Of a stretch of 6,942 bases of DNA, positions 5,888 through 6,942 are shown piece by piece. The notes below the pieces were generated by a model that saw nothing but the letters and a program-made list of their open reading frames with translations, had not been told where the DNA came from and made no database searches. A program made the position numbers and the translations under genes. Origin of the DNA: an uncultured archaeon. Lineage in GTDB: Archaea > Micrarchaeota > Micrarchaeia > Micrarchaeales > CABMGC01. The stretch is from positions 1 to 6,942 of the forward strand of contig CABMGC010000029.1 of assembly GCA_902385515.1 (NCBI GenBank), in the 5' to 3' direction. How positions within the stretch are numbered: the first letter of the stretch is position 1; the number at the start of each line of letters is the position of its first letter.

Positions 5888-6942
5888 CTAATCGTTGTAT
5901 CGCACTATCGCGCGCGGCCTTATCGAATCCATGAGATTCGGCAGATATGATTCGGGCTCTAGCGCGCCGTGCCCGAATATCAGTTCGGGCCTCGATTCTA
6001 TCGTCCGCTTCCTCCCTATCAGCTCGTCGACGTCTCTTCTCTGCTTGTGCTGGTGCGCGAGATAGTGCAGCTTTAGCGCCCGCGCGGCGCCGGCCTGCCA
6101 GAAGTACTCCAGATGCGAGTCCCTGATGAGCGACCGCTCTATTTTGGCCGCAAGCTCAAAGGCGGGCCCGTTCAGCTTTACCGAACTCATAAAGTCAACG
6201 AGGTGCGCCCTTTCGGACTTCTCAGATTCTTCCGGATCCCGGGATTTCTTTAGGATGCCATCCAGCGCCTCCACGGTTCCTGGCAGGTATCCAGAGCAGT
6301 GCGAAAAGCGAAGGCCATAGTCCTTCATTTCATTCTGCACGCGCGTGCATCCGTCTCTGTCCTTTGAAATGACCGACAGGGACAGGCTGACGTATTTGCC
6401 AGGCAGCGCCATGTCAAACTCTGGCTGCGTCATGTCGGAATAGAAAATCGCGAGGTTGCCGGTCCTGCTTGAGTAGTCTTCGGTGAACCTCCCGATATTT
6501 TCAAGGAGCTCCCTGGAGTAGTTAGTTATCGGATACTTCTGCAGCTGGCCGAGCTTCGACGCCTCGATTGACGCCTCGCGGACAGCGTAGTCTTCGAGGA
6601 AGTTCTTGGGGTCGAACCTCTTCGCGCCAGCGAGCCTCCTTTGCTTGTCTTTTAGCCTTGACGCGCCGTCCGCTGTCGGCATTGCCACGCACACCGGGTT
6701 GAATTCGCCCACGCTTGCGTCCGAAGCAGGTATCTGTTCGACGATAGTGTCGTAGCCCTTTGACCTGAAGCCTACTTCGATCTCGTTCGAGTTCTGGAGG
6801 TCGTTCGCCATGAGCTCGCGCAGGCCGGCGTTCCTTCCTCCGATGACGTAGAGCTCCGCGCCCGGCCTTAGTACCCTTCTGACCTCGTCCACCACGTTCC
6901 AGACGTCCGGAAGGTACTGGATGACGCTCACCATCGTTGCCG
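5888..6942 (-). CDS. C-terminal part of a class I SAM-dependent methyltransferase-like protein with a ~260-aa extension (5' end outside window)
   Basis: The frame is open to the window edge, so the N-terminus is missing; about 350 residues are visible. The Met at 6934 falls inside a conserved motif and is not the true start. Counting from it, VSVIQYLPD (2-10) and EVRRVLRPGAELYVIGG (17-33) match the post-SAM-site strand and the 'R-L-P-G-hydrophobic' helix-strand of class I methyltransferases, and NPVCVAMP (79-86) looks like the last strand of that fold. The SAM-binding glycine-rich loop lies beyond the window, so activity cannot be judged. Residues about 90-348 are a mostly helical, charged extension with no motif I recognise; it is too long for a simple Methyltransf_11-type protein and could be a substrate-binding or partner domain. 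No membrane segment is seen, so it is probably cytoplasmic. It ends 23 bases from the tRNA, on the opposite strand. Confidence 0.85.
   Translation of the reverse strand, partial: ATMVSVIQYLPDVWNVVDEVRRVLRPGAELYVIGGRNAGLRELMANDLQNSNEIEVGFRSKGYDTIVEQIPASDASVGEFNPVCVAMPTADGASRLKDKQRRLAGAKRFDPKNFLEDYAVREASIEASKLGQLQKYPITNYSRELLENIGRFTEDYSSRTGNLAIFYSDMTQPEFDMALPGKYVSLSLSVISKDRDGCTRVQNEMKDYGLRFSHCSGYLPGTVEALDGILKKSRDPEESEKSERAHLVDFMSSVKLNGPAFELAAKIERSLIRDSHLEYFWQAGAARALKLHYLAHQHKQRRDVDELIGRKRTIESRPELIFGHGALEPESYLPNLMDSIRPRAIVRYND

Noticed and set aside
1..6942. CRISPR array, insertion sequence or other mobile element
   Set aside because: No regularly spaced direct repeats, no transposase-like frame and no terminal inverted repeats flanking a gene were seen.

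Overview
The window looks like a piece of an archaeal chromosome, G+C-rich and gene-dense. Four clear TATA-type promoters lie 23-37 bases ahead of gene starts. The one tRNA lacks an encoded CCA, and the coding strands use ATA (Ile) and AGG (Arg) freely. No gene here carries a lineage-specific marker I can name. Several long proteins without recognisable families, a cysteine-rich surface protein and tiny leaders would fit a DPANN-type archaeon such as a Micrarchaeota relative, but that is inference.

Layout. (1) 2-2395 (+) is the 3' part of a large cell-surface protein: secreted, beta-rich, 20 cysteines, 8 N-glycosylation sequons, anchored by a C-terminal membrane helix. It contains a six-cysteine module with the C-C-CC-C-C order of inhibitor-cystine-knot peptides. 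(2) 2450-3922 (-) encodes a soluble, helical, charged protein of 490 aa that converges on the surface-protein gene. (3) 3923-4058 is a compact divergent promoter region with two TATA boxes on either side of a G+C-rich inverted repeat. (4) 4059-5459 (+) encodes a 466-aa protein with hydrophobic segments at both ends and a long basic/charged helical middle. (5) 5536-5658 (-) is a 40-aa, extremely acidic microprotein; its antisense frame gives a false hydrophobic ORF. (6) 5793-5864 (+) is tRNA-Ala(UGC). (7) 5888-6942 (-) is the 3' part of a gene with the C-terminal half of a class I SAM methyltransferase domain followed by about 260 residues of unknown nature.

How the genes may work together. 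The divergent pair (2450-3922 and 4059-5459) shares a regulatory region and could be co-regulated: one soluble helical protein and one membrane-associated helical protein. With the surface protein next door this suggests an envelope-related locus (surface structure, secretion or cell contact). No ATPase, pilin or other diagnostic component is in the window, so function is not assigned. The tRNA and methyltransferase look like unrelated neighbours.
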